Source: Palsa-504 sp963844625 (GTDB lineage: Bacteria > Actinomycetota > Actinomycetes > Streptosporangiales > Streptosporangiaceae). Taken from it: a stretch of 64,000 nt of DNA. The position numbers and the translations under genes were made by a program. The number at the start of each line of letters is the position of its first letter. Position 1 is the first letter of the stretch. The stretch covers positions 13,574-77,573 of the forward strand of contig CAWJPF010000027.1 of assembly GCA_963844625.1 (NCBI GenBank), read 5' to 3'. The notes under the pieces are model-generated. The model ran no database searches. It was not told where the DNA came from and saw nothing but the letters and a program-made list of their open reading frames with translations. This document shows positions 7,838-15,319 of this stretch, piece after piece.

Positions 7838-9499
7838 GTGGACGACGACGCCGGGCTCTCAGATGCCGCCAAGCTCGCGCTCGGCTCCCCCGTCGTGACC
7901 CGGGCTGTCGCGCTCAGCAGGTGGATCGCCGAGTCGGGTCCGCGACCGCTAACCCCGCGGCAGGTGCTCCGCAAGCCTGACATGCCGGCCGCCGCTGCGG
8001 TGATCGGCGTGGCCCTGCCGGAGAACCCGCGCACGGCGGCCGACGTCCTGGCGCTGAACCGGCCATGGAACCTCGCGCTGGACACAGGCCTGCTCCGCGC
8101 AGACGGCGGCACGGTGACCGCGGGACCCGCGCTCGCGACCTGGCCACCCGACGACCCGGAAATCCTGGCGGCATGGCTGGACGGCTTGCTCGCCGTTTCC
8201 GGCTCCGAAACGGGAAGCCCGTGGGACGATACGCCCGCGACGGACATCCTCGTGTTCCTGACCGCCGTCCGGGAGGCGGCCGATGGCGTGCCGCTCAGGG
8301 ATCAGCTCATCAAGCAAGCGGCAGAGCTCACCGAGCGCGTCGGCTTGGACGCGACATTCTTCTGGCCGGAAAAGAGGATCGCGAACACGACGGAGCGGCT
8401 TGCGTCGTTTGGCGCGATCGGCGGCGGCGAGGTCACCTCGCTCGGCCGGTGGGCGGCGGCGGCGCTGCTGGACAAGCTCGCCGAACCCGACTCGGAGCTC
8501 ACCGCCGCCGAGCTGATCGCCTACCTGGCCGACTGTGACGAGGACGAGCGGGACGAGGATTCGTGGGCCTGGCTGGACGCTCAGCCCGATCCGGCGGAGG
8601 CCGCGCGGCAGCTCCTGACGGCCGGAGCGTCGATGGAACCCCGGCTGCGCTGGATCGCCGCCGACGTGGTCGGGCTGCTGCAAGAACAGGCTCTGCCGGT
8701 GTGGCGCGAGATGACCGCCGTGCCCGGCATGGGGCCGCACGCGAAGTTCGCCCTCTTCACCATGGAGGCAGGCCCCGAACCGGACGAGGGTGAGTGGCGC
8801 TGGCTGGCCGTCGAGTCCGCCGCGGTGGCGCTGGCAGAAAAGGGGCCGGACGAGGCGGTTACAGTGCTCGCTGAGGTCCTCTCGGCGGAGAAGCTGGCGG
8901 CGGACGACCTGGAGCACCGCCTGGCCGTGGTCCGGGCGACCGGTCATCCGTCAGCGCTGTCGCTCGCGGCAGCCATCGCGGACTTCGTCGCGTCCGACGG
9001 AGCGGAAAAGCTCAGCGTGAACCGGTGCCTGCAACTGAAGGTCTCGCTCGCGCGCTGGAAGCCGCCGATCTGGCGGACCGTGCTGATACCGGCCACCGCG
9101 AACCTCGCCGCGCTGCACCTCGTGATCCAAGCCCTGTACGGCTGGGACGGCGACCACCTGCACGCTTTCCGGGTCCGCCGCGCCACGTACAGCGACCCGT
9201 CGTTCTCACTCGAGGAGACCCGTGATGAGTACGCCATGCGGGTGCTGACCGCACTCAACGTCGGGGGCGGCAAGATCACTTACGAGTACGACTTCGGCGC
9301 GGGCTGGATCCACGAGATCGCGCTGCAGGAGAAGGTGCCACGAGAGCCCGGTGCCCGCTATCCGTTCTGCGCCAAGTACAGCGGCGACTCACCGGTGGAG
9401 TACCCGGACTATGACAGCGACGAGGAGCAGCAGCCCGAGCCGTTCAACCTCGAAGCGGTGAACCGCCGCCTCGCCGCGCTAGAGAACGGCCAGCCGTAA
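7838..9499 (+). CDS. Helical-repeat protein with C-terminal pRiA4b ORF-3-like domain
   Basis: The 553-residue protein has two parts. Residues ~1-380 are largely helical and acidic, with a segment TTERLASFGAIGGGEV...LGRWAAAALLDKL and then repeated helices around WAWLDAQPDPAEAARQLL and LRWIAADVVGLL. Residues ~390-550 match the plasmid pRiA4b ORF-3 family (related to IS1096 TnpR): LQLKVSLARWKPPIWRTVL, ALYGWDGDHLHAF, ITYEYDFGAGWIHEI. Biochemical function of this family is not established. The middle segment resembles the next gene's product in order and motifs, so the two probably arose by duplication and may act together. GTG start at 7838; ribosome site weak. Confidence 0.72.
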   Translation: MDDDAGLSDAAKLALGSPVVTRAVALSRWIAESGPRPLTPRQVLRKPDMPAAAAVIGVALPENPRTAADVLALNRPWNLALDTGLLRADGGTVTAGPALATWPPDDPEILAAWLDGLLAVSGSETGSPWDDTPATDILVFLTAVREAADGVPLRDQLIKQAAELTERVGLDATFFWPEKRIANTTERLASFGAIGGGEVTSLGRWAAAALLDKLAEPDSELTAAELIAYLADCDEDERDEDSWAWLDAQPDPAEAARQLLTAGASMEPRLRWIAADVVGLLQEQALPVWREMTAVPGMGPHAKFALFTMEAGPEPDEGEWRWLAVESAAVALAEKGPDEAVTVLAEVLSAEKLAADDLEHRLAVVRATGHPSALSLAAAIADFVASDGAEKLSVNRCLQLKVSLARWKPPIWRTVLIPATANLAALHLVIQALYGWDGDHLHAFRVRRATYSDPSFSLEETRDEYAMRVLTALNVGGGKITYEYDFGAGWIHEIALQEKVPREPGARYPFCAKYSGDSPVEYPDYDSDEEQQPEPFNLEAVNRRLAALENGQP

Positions 9500-9522
9500 A
9501 ATCCTGATCTCGTGACGCGGAT

Positions 9523-9550
9523 GGCACACCCGCGGCGGGTGCGCCGTTAT
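9523..9550 (+). terminator. Possible hairpin terminator between the paired unknown genes
   Basis: GGCACACCC and GGGTGCGCC form a nine-base stem with one A-C mismatch around a five-base loop, followed by GTTATT. It sits just after the stop at 9499. Because the next gene starts at 9565, the hairpin may only attenuate readthrough. Confidence 0.35.
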
Positions 9551-9564
9551 TAAGCTGGTGAGCT

Positions 9565-10965
9565 GTGGCGGACAAGGATTCTCTCATCCTGGACTTCAGG
9601 AACGGCAGGGTGCTCGAAGGCGCGGACCTGGACGAGCACTACGTGAGCGGCCTCGATGACGAGCCGGCCAACTGGGACGACATAGACCTCGAGGATGCGT
9701 TCGACCTCCCGCCGGTGCTTCCGCCGGTCCGCCTGCCTGAAGAGGCGGAACTCGCCGCCCAGGCGAGGCGATCCGCGCTTCTCGCCGACCTCCGTGCTCT
9801 TGCCGACGAAGTCCGCCAAACGACGGTACAGACGGCCGCCGTGAACCCTGTCCTCCTCCGGCTGGCCGAAGAAGCCGAGCTCGTGGAAAGGGACGGCGAA
9901 GACGACCTGGCTCCCGGCGAAGACGCCGGATGGCTGGACGACCTGGCTGACGACAGTGACGCGCTGGACGCCTGGGAGTACACGTTCGCCGAGGTCCTGG
10001 ACACCACCCTGGAGGTGGCGGACGATTCGGATCCCGTCGTCGCCGACGATCTCGACCTGGCGGGGCACGGCCCCGCGCTGGTGACGAGGCTGTTCCTCAG
10101 CCGGCGGGATGACGTTCGGATCACCCAGCTGGCTGACGCCCTCAAGGATGCCGCGACGGCCGACCTGGAGGCGGAGGAGGCCGGCAGGCAGTGGCAGGAA
10201 TGGGTCGATGCCCACGGTGACCCCCTGCGCCTTCTCCTGGGCCAGCTCGAAAGGCTCGGTGCCGTCAGCGTCACCGACGACGCAGTGCGGCTGGAGCCGC
10301 TCGGCGTACACGCCGTCCGCTCGAAGCTGGAGAGGGACGACCTGTTCGTCCCGGTGCTCCCAGCACCGGACAAGATGACCCCGGATGATCTGGTGCTCGT
10401 GTGGATGCATGGTAGCGACGACGACCTCGAGACCGAGCTGGCCTCGTGGACGGACTCGCGCGGCGAACAGCAGGCCGCGCGGGAGTTGCTTGCCTTCGCG
10501 GCGGACGGAAACGCCGCGACGCGGACCGCGGCGATAACGCTGGTGTCCCGGCTCGGCCCGGCCGCCGAGCCCGCCTGGCGCGAGGCGCTGGACCGCGTCG
10601 AGCTCCGCTGCTATGCCAAGCCGCAGCTCGCCAAGCTGGCCGGTCTCGATCGGGAAGGCACGGACCTGCCTGCCGACCTCGAACCCGAGCGAGCGGACAT
10701 CGCATGGCTGATCGCCGATACGTTCGGCCCGTTCAGTCGCCTTGATCTCGGTCAGGAGAAGTTCCCCTTCGACTTCGCGGAACTCAAGCGGGTCAGCGGG
10801 CTCGAGAAGCCGGATGAGACCTTCGAGGCCATGGCGCGACTGGACCACCCGGACGCCGAGGCCGTTCTCACGATGATCGGCAGGCACGCCAGCGACAAGA
10901 CGACCGCCAAGGCCGCGCGGCGGGCGGCGTACAAGGCATCCACCCGCCGAGCCGCCCGCCGTTAG
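9565..10965 (+). CDS. Hypothetical protein, acidic helical repeats, paralogue of upstream gene's middle region
   Basis: The 466-residue protein starts MADKDSLILDFRNGRVLEG from a GTG. Residues ~1-60 are acidic. A helical region follows, with LGQLERLGAVSVTDDAVRLEPLGVHAV (a winged-helix-like stretch) and then WTDSRGEQQAARELLAFAA, ITLVSRLGPAAEPAWREAL and CYAKPQLAKLAGL. These blocks line up with the preceding protein (RLASFGAIGGGEVTSLG; PAEAARQLLTAGA; VWREM). It lacks the pRiA4b ORF-3 domain and ends in a basic tail (KTTAKAARRAAYKASTRRAARR is the C-terminal composition). I do not recognise a named family. The 65-base spacing and same strand suggest a functional pair. Confidence 0.65.
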   Translation: MADKDSLILDFRNGRVLEGADLDEHYVSGLDDEPANWDDIDLEDAFDLPPVLPPVRLPEEAELAAQARRSALLADLRALADEVRQTTVQTAAVNPVLLRLAEEAELVERDGEDDLAPGEDAGWLDDLADDSDALDAWEYTFAEVLDTTLEVADDSDPVVADDLDLAGHGPALVTRLFLSRRDDVRITQLADALKDAATADLEAEEAGRQWQEWVDAHGDPLRLLLGQLERLGAVSVTDDAVRLEPLGVHAVRSKLERDDLFVPVLPAPDKMTPDDLVLVWMHGSDDDLETELASWTDSRGEQQAARELLAFAADGNAATRTAAITLVSRLGPAAEPAWREALDRVELRCYAKPQLAKLAGLDREGTDLPADLEPERADIAWLIADTFGPFSRLDLGQEKFPFDFAELKRVSGLEKPDETFEAMARLDHPDAEAVLTMIGRHASDKTTAKAARRAAYKASTRRAARR

Positions 10966-11286
10966 CGCCGTGGCCGCTGGCTGGAGGCGGAGATGGCGGT
11001 CACCGCCGCGGACAGGGTAGGCGCGATTGCGGCGATCAAGCCGATGGCACGGCCGAGGACGCCTACGGCCGAGTACCTGAGCGATGACCTGCCGGAACAT
11101 GGCGGGCAGGGTGGGTGAATTGATCGCTTCGCCCTGGCGGGTGGCCACGGTCCGCACGATCTTGTTGCTGTGACCCGGTAATGATCCCTTTCCGGGTCCG
11201 GACGATCGCGCCGTCGTAGCGGAACACGTTGACGTGGTCCCTGGCCGATAGTCGATCCGGGCGAGGATATCGCCGGGGTGGTGACC
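10966..11286. other. Gene-free stretch with coding debris
   Basis: About 320 bases without a supportable gene. Minus-strand frames contain protein-like runs (VRTVATRQGEAINSP; ARDHVNVFRYDGAIV) split between two frames with stops, which suggests a decayed gene. Its identity is not recognisable. The right end leads into the vapBC operator. Confidence 0.3.
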
Positions 11287-11311
11287 TTAGATATCTATGA
11301 TAGATATCTAA
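11287..11311 (+). promoter_or_regulatory. vapBC operator, perfect 25-bp palindrome
   Basis: Twelve-base arms TTAGATATCTAT and its exact complement flank a single G. The element is AT-rich in a very GC-rich context and lies 32 bases before the antitoxin start. It probably overlaps the promoter. Type II antitoxins with their toxins normally bind such palindromes to repress their own operon. Confidence 0.8.
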
Positions 11312-11342
11312 GATATCCTGACTGCTGGATGGAGGTGCGCTA

Positions 11343-11561
11343 ATGGCTATGGTGAAGACGCCAGTCGAGATCGACGAGGAGGCGCTGGCCACCGCTGCGG
11401 AGGTGCTCGGCACCAAGACGAAGAAGGACACCGTCAACGCAGCCCTCCGGGAGGTCGGCCAGCGGCTTCAGCGGCTGCGGGCGCTCGCCGAGCTCGGCGA
11501 GATGGCCGATCGCGGGGACTTTGATGACTTTCTCGGGAACAAGGCGGCGTACCGCCGGTGA
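11343..11561 (+). CDS. vapB: VapB-type antitoxin
   Basis: The 72-residue protein starts MAMVKTPVEIDEEALATAAE and continues GTKTKKDTVNAALREVGQRLQ. This is the ribbon-helix-helix opening of the VapB/DUF2191 family. The C-terminal segment (ELGEMADRGDFDDFLGNKAAYRR) is the part expected to wrap the toxin. GGAGG stands six bases before the ATG. The stop overlaps the toxin start by four bases (GTGA), which couples translation. It neutralises VapC and, with it, represses the operon at the palindrome just upstream. Confidence 0.9.
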   Translation: MAMVKTPVEIDEEALATAAEVLGTKTKKDTVNAALREVGQRLQRLRALAELGEMADRGDFDDFLGNKAAYRR

Positions 11562-11977
11562 GCCCGGCTCTGTACCTGGTCGACACTTCCGCGTTGTTCC
11601 GGATCCTGCAAGACAAGATCCGCCAGGCCTGGGCAGATCAGCTCGCCGCCGGGGTGATCGCCGTCTGCCCCGTGGTCGAGCTCGAGTTCCTCTATTCCGC
11701 ACGGTCGCTTGCCGACCGGCTCGCGAAGAAACGCCTGCTGCACGAGGTGTTTGGCTGGATACCGATGAGCGAGCGGGCATATGAGCGTGCCGAGGCAGTC
11801 CAGCAGATGCTCACCGAAGCGGGCAAGCATCGGTCGGCAGGCCCGGTCGACCTTCTGATCGCGGCCACAGCGGAACGGGAACGGCTTACCATCCTCTGCG
11901 ACGACCGCGACTACGAGGTAGTAGCCTCGGTGACCGGACAGCCGGTCAAGCTGGTCACCGACATCGACGTGTCGTGA
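11558..11977 (+). CDS. vapC: VapC-type PIN-domain ribonuclease toxin
   Basis: The 139-residue PIN domain carries the acidic residues expected for Mg2+-dependent RNase activity: LVDTSALFRI (Asp9), VVELEFLYSAR (Glu near 41), GPVDLLIAATA (Asp near 97) and LCDDRDYEVVA (Asp near 116). VapC toxins cut tRNA or rRNA when the antitoxin is lost. The start is GTG, overlapping the vapB stop. All four catalytic positions look intact, so the toxin is probably functional. The operon sits among gene debris, consistent with a mobile or recently acquired module. Confidence 0.9.
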   Translation: MSPALYLVDTSALFRILQDKIRQAWADQLAAGVIAVCPVVELEFLYSARSLADRLAKKRLLHEVFGWIPMSERAYERAEAVQQMLTEAGKHRSAGPVDLLIAATAERERLTILCDDRDYEVVASVTGQPVKLVTDIDVS

Positions 11978-12042
11978 CGATCGTGCATGACAGGCCGCTT
12001 CACCACAGGCAGACGCCCGGTCGCACCTGAGGCTCGGTCACG

Positions 12043-12267
12043 GACCGCGAGCGCTACCGGAGGTGGTTCGAGGCCACCGGCCACTACCTGCGGATCGTCG
12101 GCCTGATGGAATCGGGCGTCGACCCAGACAGCCCGCGGACCAGGGACGAGCGCTTCGAATTCGGCCTGGACTGCGTGCTCGACGGCATCGTGACCCGAAT
12201 TCACGCTGGCGATCGGGACAGCATCGTAAAGCTTGTCGAGGCCCAGTTGCACCGCCCCGGACCCTGA
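12043..12267 (+). pseudogene. C-terminal fragment of a TetR regulator
   Basis: An open stretch with no start codon, preceded in frame by TGA at 12028, encodes RERYRRWFEATGHYLRI, LMESGVDPDSP and RFEFGLDCVLDGIVTRI. This matches the end of the complete TetR protein at 24.5-25.5 kb (HERYRKWFEASGHFPRI, LMESGLDPDDP, RFQFSLDCVLDGIAARL) at most positions. The DNA-binding half is missing, so this is a remnant of a paralogue. Confidence 0.75.
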
Positions 12268-12282
12268 GCACTGTCGGCTCGG

Positions 12283-12431
12283 TGGATCCACACCCGCGCT
12301 CCGGCCTCCGCGCGGGCCCGCTCGGCGAACCCAGGGTGAGCGGAGTGCGCGTGGGGGAGCAGCACCGCGTCGAGGTCGGCGAGCTTGCCGGCCCCCGCTG
12401 GGCCTGGCCGCGGTCCGCTGTCATCAGCCAT
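12283..12431 (-). pseudogene. Remnant of an MBL-fold hydrolase with a RecQ-like start
   Basis: On the minus strand from ATG 12431 the frame reads MADDSGPRPGPAGAG and then DLDAVLLPHAHSAHPGF, ERARAEAGARVWIHRAD. The second part matches the metal-binding strand of MBL-fold hydrolases (normally THxHxDH), but the Asp is replaced and the frame then runs into unrelated sequence. The first ~17 residues and some upstream bases resemble the start of recQ (MAPDSGPRPDPAGPG). The fragment is therefore a chimeric leftover rather than a gene. Confidence 0.6.
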
Positions 12432-12457
12432 GAGGCCCGCGGCGCCTTGACTCGATT

Positions 12458-12485
12458 GATATCACATATCTATCATTGTGATATC
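12458..12485 (+). promoter_or_regulatory. Inverted repeat upstream of PQQ-propeller lipoprotein
   Basis: GATATCACA and its exact complement TGTGATATC are separated by ten bases. The element is AT-rich and lies 17 bases before the chosen start at 12502, so it probably overlaps the promoter or the 5' leader. The binding protein is unknown. Confidence 0.5.
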
Positions 12486-12501
12486 AGATTATAGAAAGGC
12501 G

Positions 12502-14094
12502 ATGAGCCGGATGAGAGCGAAGCTGACTTTGCGTGCGGGTCCCGGGGCGAGGCTGCTTGTCCCGGTGATGGTGATTACCGCGGTAACCGTGCTGGCCGCA
12601 GCGTGTACCGGAAGCACCCCGGCGCCGGTCAGCACGGCGTTTGCCGGCGCGGCGGCGCCGTCGGGGTCGTGGCCATCTCCGGATGGCGACATCGCCAACA
12701 CCAGGGTCGCGCCGGATTCGGCGATCTCGGCGGCGAACGTTTCCAGCCTGCGGGAGGCCTGGGCGTTCAAGCTGACGGGCCCGGCCGCGGCCGGCGTCTC
12801 GGGGCTCGGCTCGCTGACCGCGCCACCGGTCGTGCAGGACGGCGTCGTATACCTGCAGGACGAGGACGCCAACGTGTACGCGCTGGCGCTCACCACGGGC
12901 AAGCTGAAGTGGGAGTACCAGGTCAACCTCCCGGAGAAGAGCGGCCCAGGGCCGGACGGGGTGACGGTCGCGGACGGCATCGTGTACGGGGATTCGTCGA
13001 CCTCGGTGTTCGCGCTGAACGCCACGACCGGCAAGACGATCTGGGCAGACGGCAGCCTGCTGAACAGCGGCCAGGGGGCGTTCGAGATCCAGCCGCAGGT
13101 GGCGGCCGGGCGGGTGTACCTGGCCAGCGCCTACGGCTCGGGACCGGGCGGCGGGGTGCTCATGGCGCTGAACGCGTCAACCGGGCACCTGCTGTGGACG
13201 TTCAACTCGGTCGTCGGCGCGGGCGCGGGCGTGCAGGCTCTCGGTCTCGGCTCGGGCGGGGCCTGGGAGACGCCGCTGGTCGGGAGCGACGGCTCGGTGA
13301 CGTTCGGCACCGGGAACCCCTACCAGAGCATCGGAGAGGCCATCGCGCATCCGTCGCGGCAGCTCTACACCGACAGCGAGGTGAACCTGGACGCGGCGAC
13401 CGGGAAGCTGCGCTGGTACTACCAGGCCGTGCCGGACGACTTCCAGGACCACGACCTGCAGGCCTCGCCGATCTCGGCGGCCATCGGCGGGGTCCCCGTG
13501 ATCATCACCGGCGGCAAGGTGGGATACGTCTACGCGCTGAACGCGCGGTCCGGCGCGCTGCTGTGGAAGACACCGGTCGGCGAGCACAACGGGCACGACA
13601 ACGACTCCCTGCTCGCGCTGTCGCACCAGGTCACGATCAAGTATCCGTACACCGTAGCGCCCGGATCGCTGGGCGGCATCCTGTCGAACATGGCCGTGAC
13701 GGACGGGAGCGTATACGTGGCCACCATCGACCTCCCGATCACCTACACCAGCGCGAGCTCGGTCACCGGCAACAAGGCCGCCGGTCCCGAAACCGGGGAG
13801 GCGGAGGCACTCAGCCTGGCTACCGGCAAGGTCGAATGGGACACCAAGTTCTCTTCGATGCCGCTCGGCGCGGCCACGGTCTCCAACGACCTGATCTTCA
13901 CCACGCTCTACAACGGCGTCCTGGTCGCGCTCAACCGCGACACCGGCGCGATCGTCTATCAGCACCAGCTGCCCACCTCGACGAACGCGCCGATCGCCGT
14001 ATTCGGCAACACGGTGCTGATCCCGGCGGGCGGCCCCAAGACGTCGAAGTCGGGTGGCGGGAACCCGCAACTGGTGGCTTACACGGTTCCGTGA
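12502..14094 (+). CDS. Secreted lipoprotein with PQQ-binding-like beta-propeller
   Basis: The 530-residue protein opens with a basic N-terminus, a hydrophobic helix (VPVMVITAVTVLAAAC) and a lipobox-like cysteine followed by TGSTPAP, so it is likely a membrane-anchored lipoprotein. The body carries propeller blades of the PQQ type: NVYALALTTGKLKWEY, SVFALNATTGKTIW, LMALNASTGHLLWTF, YALNARSGALLWKTP, ALSLATGKVEWDT, LVALNRDTGAIVYQH. Some such proteins are quinoprotein dehydrogenases and others are scaffolds. I cannot place the PQQ ligands, so catalysis is unproven. The ATG at 12502 follows GAAAGG; the GTG at 12478 lies inside the inverted repeat. The next genes are the fucose locus. Confidence 0.82.
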   Translation: MSRMRAKLTLRAGPGARLLVPVMVITAVTVLAAACTGSTPAPVSTAFAGAAAPSGSWPSPDGDIANTRVAPDSAISAANVSSLREAWAFKLTGPAAAGVSGLGSLTAPPVVQDGVVYLQDEDANVYALALTTGKLKWEYQVNLPEKSGPGPDGVTVADGIVYGDSSTSVFALNATTGKTIWADGSLLNSGQGAFEIQPQVAAGRVYLASAYGSGPGGGVLMALNASTGHLLWTFNSVVGAGAGVQALGLGSGGAWETPLVGSDGSVTFGTGNPYQSIGEAIAHPSRQLYTDSEVNLDAATGKLRWYYQAVPDDFQDHDLQASPISAAIGGVPVIITGGKVGYVYALNARSGALLWKTPVGEHNGHDNDSLLALSHQVTIKYPYTVAPGSLGGILSNMAVTDGSVYVATIDLPITYTSASSVTGNKAAGPETGEAEALSLATGKVEWDTKFSSMPLGAATVSNDLIFTTLYNGVLVALNRDTGAIVYQHQLPTSTNAPIAVFGNTVLIPAGGPKTSKSGGGNPQLVAYTVP

Positions 14095-14222
14095 CCTGTC
14101 CATTACCGCCGGGTCCCGGCACTGAACCGCGGCCGCGGCCGCGGCCAGCGGGACGCGGTACCGGGCGCAGATCAGCCGCCGCCGACCGTCGGCCCGGATC
14201 GACGGTATGTCATACTCAGGGC

Positions 14223-14237
14223 AAACATCGGATCTAT
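14223..14237 (+). promoter_or_regulatory. Putative FadR-type operator at the regulator gene
   Basis: AAACATCGGATCTAT differs from the palindrome ATACATCGGATGTAT at two positions and lies 45-59 bases before the regulator start. The same motif occurs upstream of the sugar-binding protein, the SDR and lutA, which supports an autoregulatory operator. Confidence 0.6.
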
Positions 14238-14281
14238 CCGGGGCGAAATAACGGGCTGATGGGCAGCGGCGGAGGGGTGGC

Positions 14282-14953
14282 TTGGCGGTAACCGACGAGG
14301 CGATCGAGAAGATCAAGGCCATGATCACGTCCGGCGCGCTGCACGCCGGTGACCGGCTGCCACGCGAGGCGGACCTGGCCGCCGACCTCGGCCTGTCGCG
14401 CAGCTCGCTACGCGAGGCGGTGCGCGCGCTGTCCCTGGTCAACATCCTGGACGTGCGGCGCGGCGACGGAACCTACGTGACCAGCCTCGAGCCGCGGCTG
14501 CTGCTCGAGGCGCTGAGCTTCATCGTCGACTTCCACCGGGACGACACGATGCTCGAGTTCCTCCGCGTCCGGCGCATCCTCGAGTCCGCTGCTACCGCGA
14601 TGGCGGCGGAGCGGATCACCGAGGAGGAGAGCGACGGCCTGCGCGCCCTGCTCGACAGTATCGGGCCCGATCCGGCCGCGGAGGATCTCGTGGCCAACGA
14701 CCTGGAGTTCCACCGGCGGATCGTGGCCTGTTCGGGTAACTCCGTGCTGGCCTCGCTGCTGGAGTCGATGTCCGGGCCGACGACCCGGGCCCGGGTCTGG
14801 CGCGGCCTCACCCAGACCGGCGCCCGGTCCCAGACGCTGGCCGAGCACCGTGCCATCCTCGACGCGCTCGCCGCGCACGAGCCGGAGGTGGCCAGGTCCT
14901 GGGCGACGGTGCACATCGCCGGCGTCGAGCAGTGGCTGGCCTCGGTCCCATGA
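14282..14953 (+). CDS. GntR family (FadR subfamily) regulator, probable regulator of the fucose/lactate genes
   Basis: The 223-residue protein has an N-terminal winged helix (AIEKIKAMITSGALHAGDR, LPREADLAADLGLSRSSLREA) and an all-helical FCD effector domain with the metal-binding pattern (FHRRIVACSGN, EHRAILDAL, HIAG). The start is TTG at 14282, with GGAGGGG upstream. FadR-subfamily proteins sense acids such as lactate, gluconate or sugar acids and usually repress. A likely operator lies 45 bases upstream, and three related sites lie at neighbouring fucose genes and lutA. The stop overlaps the next start as ATGA. The effector, perhaps L-fuconate, a keto-deoxy acid or lactate, is inference. 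Confidence 0.88.
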   Translation: MAVTDEAIEKIKAMITSGALHAGDRLPREADLAADLGLSRSSLREAVRALSLVNILDVRRGDGTYVTSLEPRLLLEALSFIVDFHRDDTMLEFLRVRRILESAATAMAAERITEEESDGLRALLDSIGPDPAAEDLVANDLEFHRRIVACSGNSVLASLLESMSGPTTRARVWRGLTQTGARSQTLAEHRAILDALAAHEPEVARSWATVHIAGVEQWLASVP

Positions 14954-15312
14954 CGGACTACGTCTCGGTCAGGGAACTGCGCGTCCCGGCCGTTATCGGC
15001 GTGCACGACTGGGAGCGCGAGATCGAGCAGACGCTCGTCCTCAGCGTCGACATGGCCGCCGACGTGCGCCGGGGCGCCGCGAGTGACGATATCCACGATG
15101 CGCTTGACTACTCCGCGATAGCGGAAACTATTTCCGCGGTGATCCGGGAAGGGAAGTTCCGGCTCATCGAGACCGCCGCCGAGCGAGTCGCCGAGCGCCT
15201 CCTCGCCGATTACCCGGTGACCTGGCTCCGCCTAGAGCTACGCAAGCCCATCGCCGGCACCTACACCTACACCGCCGCCATCACCATCGAACGCGTACGC
15301 GAAATTCCATGA
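14950..15312 (+). CDS. FolB/FolX-like dihydroneopterin aldolase family protein
   Basis: The 120-residue protein aligns over its full length with E. coli-type FolB: IGVHDWEREIEQTLVLSVDM, DDIHDALDYSAIAETI, FRLIETAAERVAERLL, ELRKPIAG. The residues matching the FolB catalytic Glu (in DWER), Tyr (DYSAIA) and Lys (RKP) are present. FolB cleaves the side chain of dihydroneopterin in folate synthesis, and FolX epimerises its triphosphate. The DALDY stretch is somewhat FolX-like. The gene is not with other folate genes. It is translationally coupled (ATGA) to the fucose-locus regulator, so it may serve another substrate here. It converges on the fucose dehydrogenase gene with only seven bases between them. 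Confidence 0.82.
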   Translation: MTDYVSVRELRVPAVIGVHDWEREIEQTLVLSVDMAADVRRGAASDDIHDALDYSAIAETISAVIREGKFRLIETAAERVAERLLADYPVTWLRLELRKPIAGTYTYTAAITIERVREIP

Positions 15313-15319
15313 TCACGGA

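Noticed and set aside
9550..11157. 535-codon minus-strand open frame
   Set aside because: Opposite the acidic helical-repeat gene; no ribosome site and no recognisable domain.
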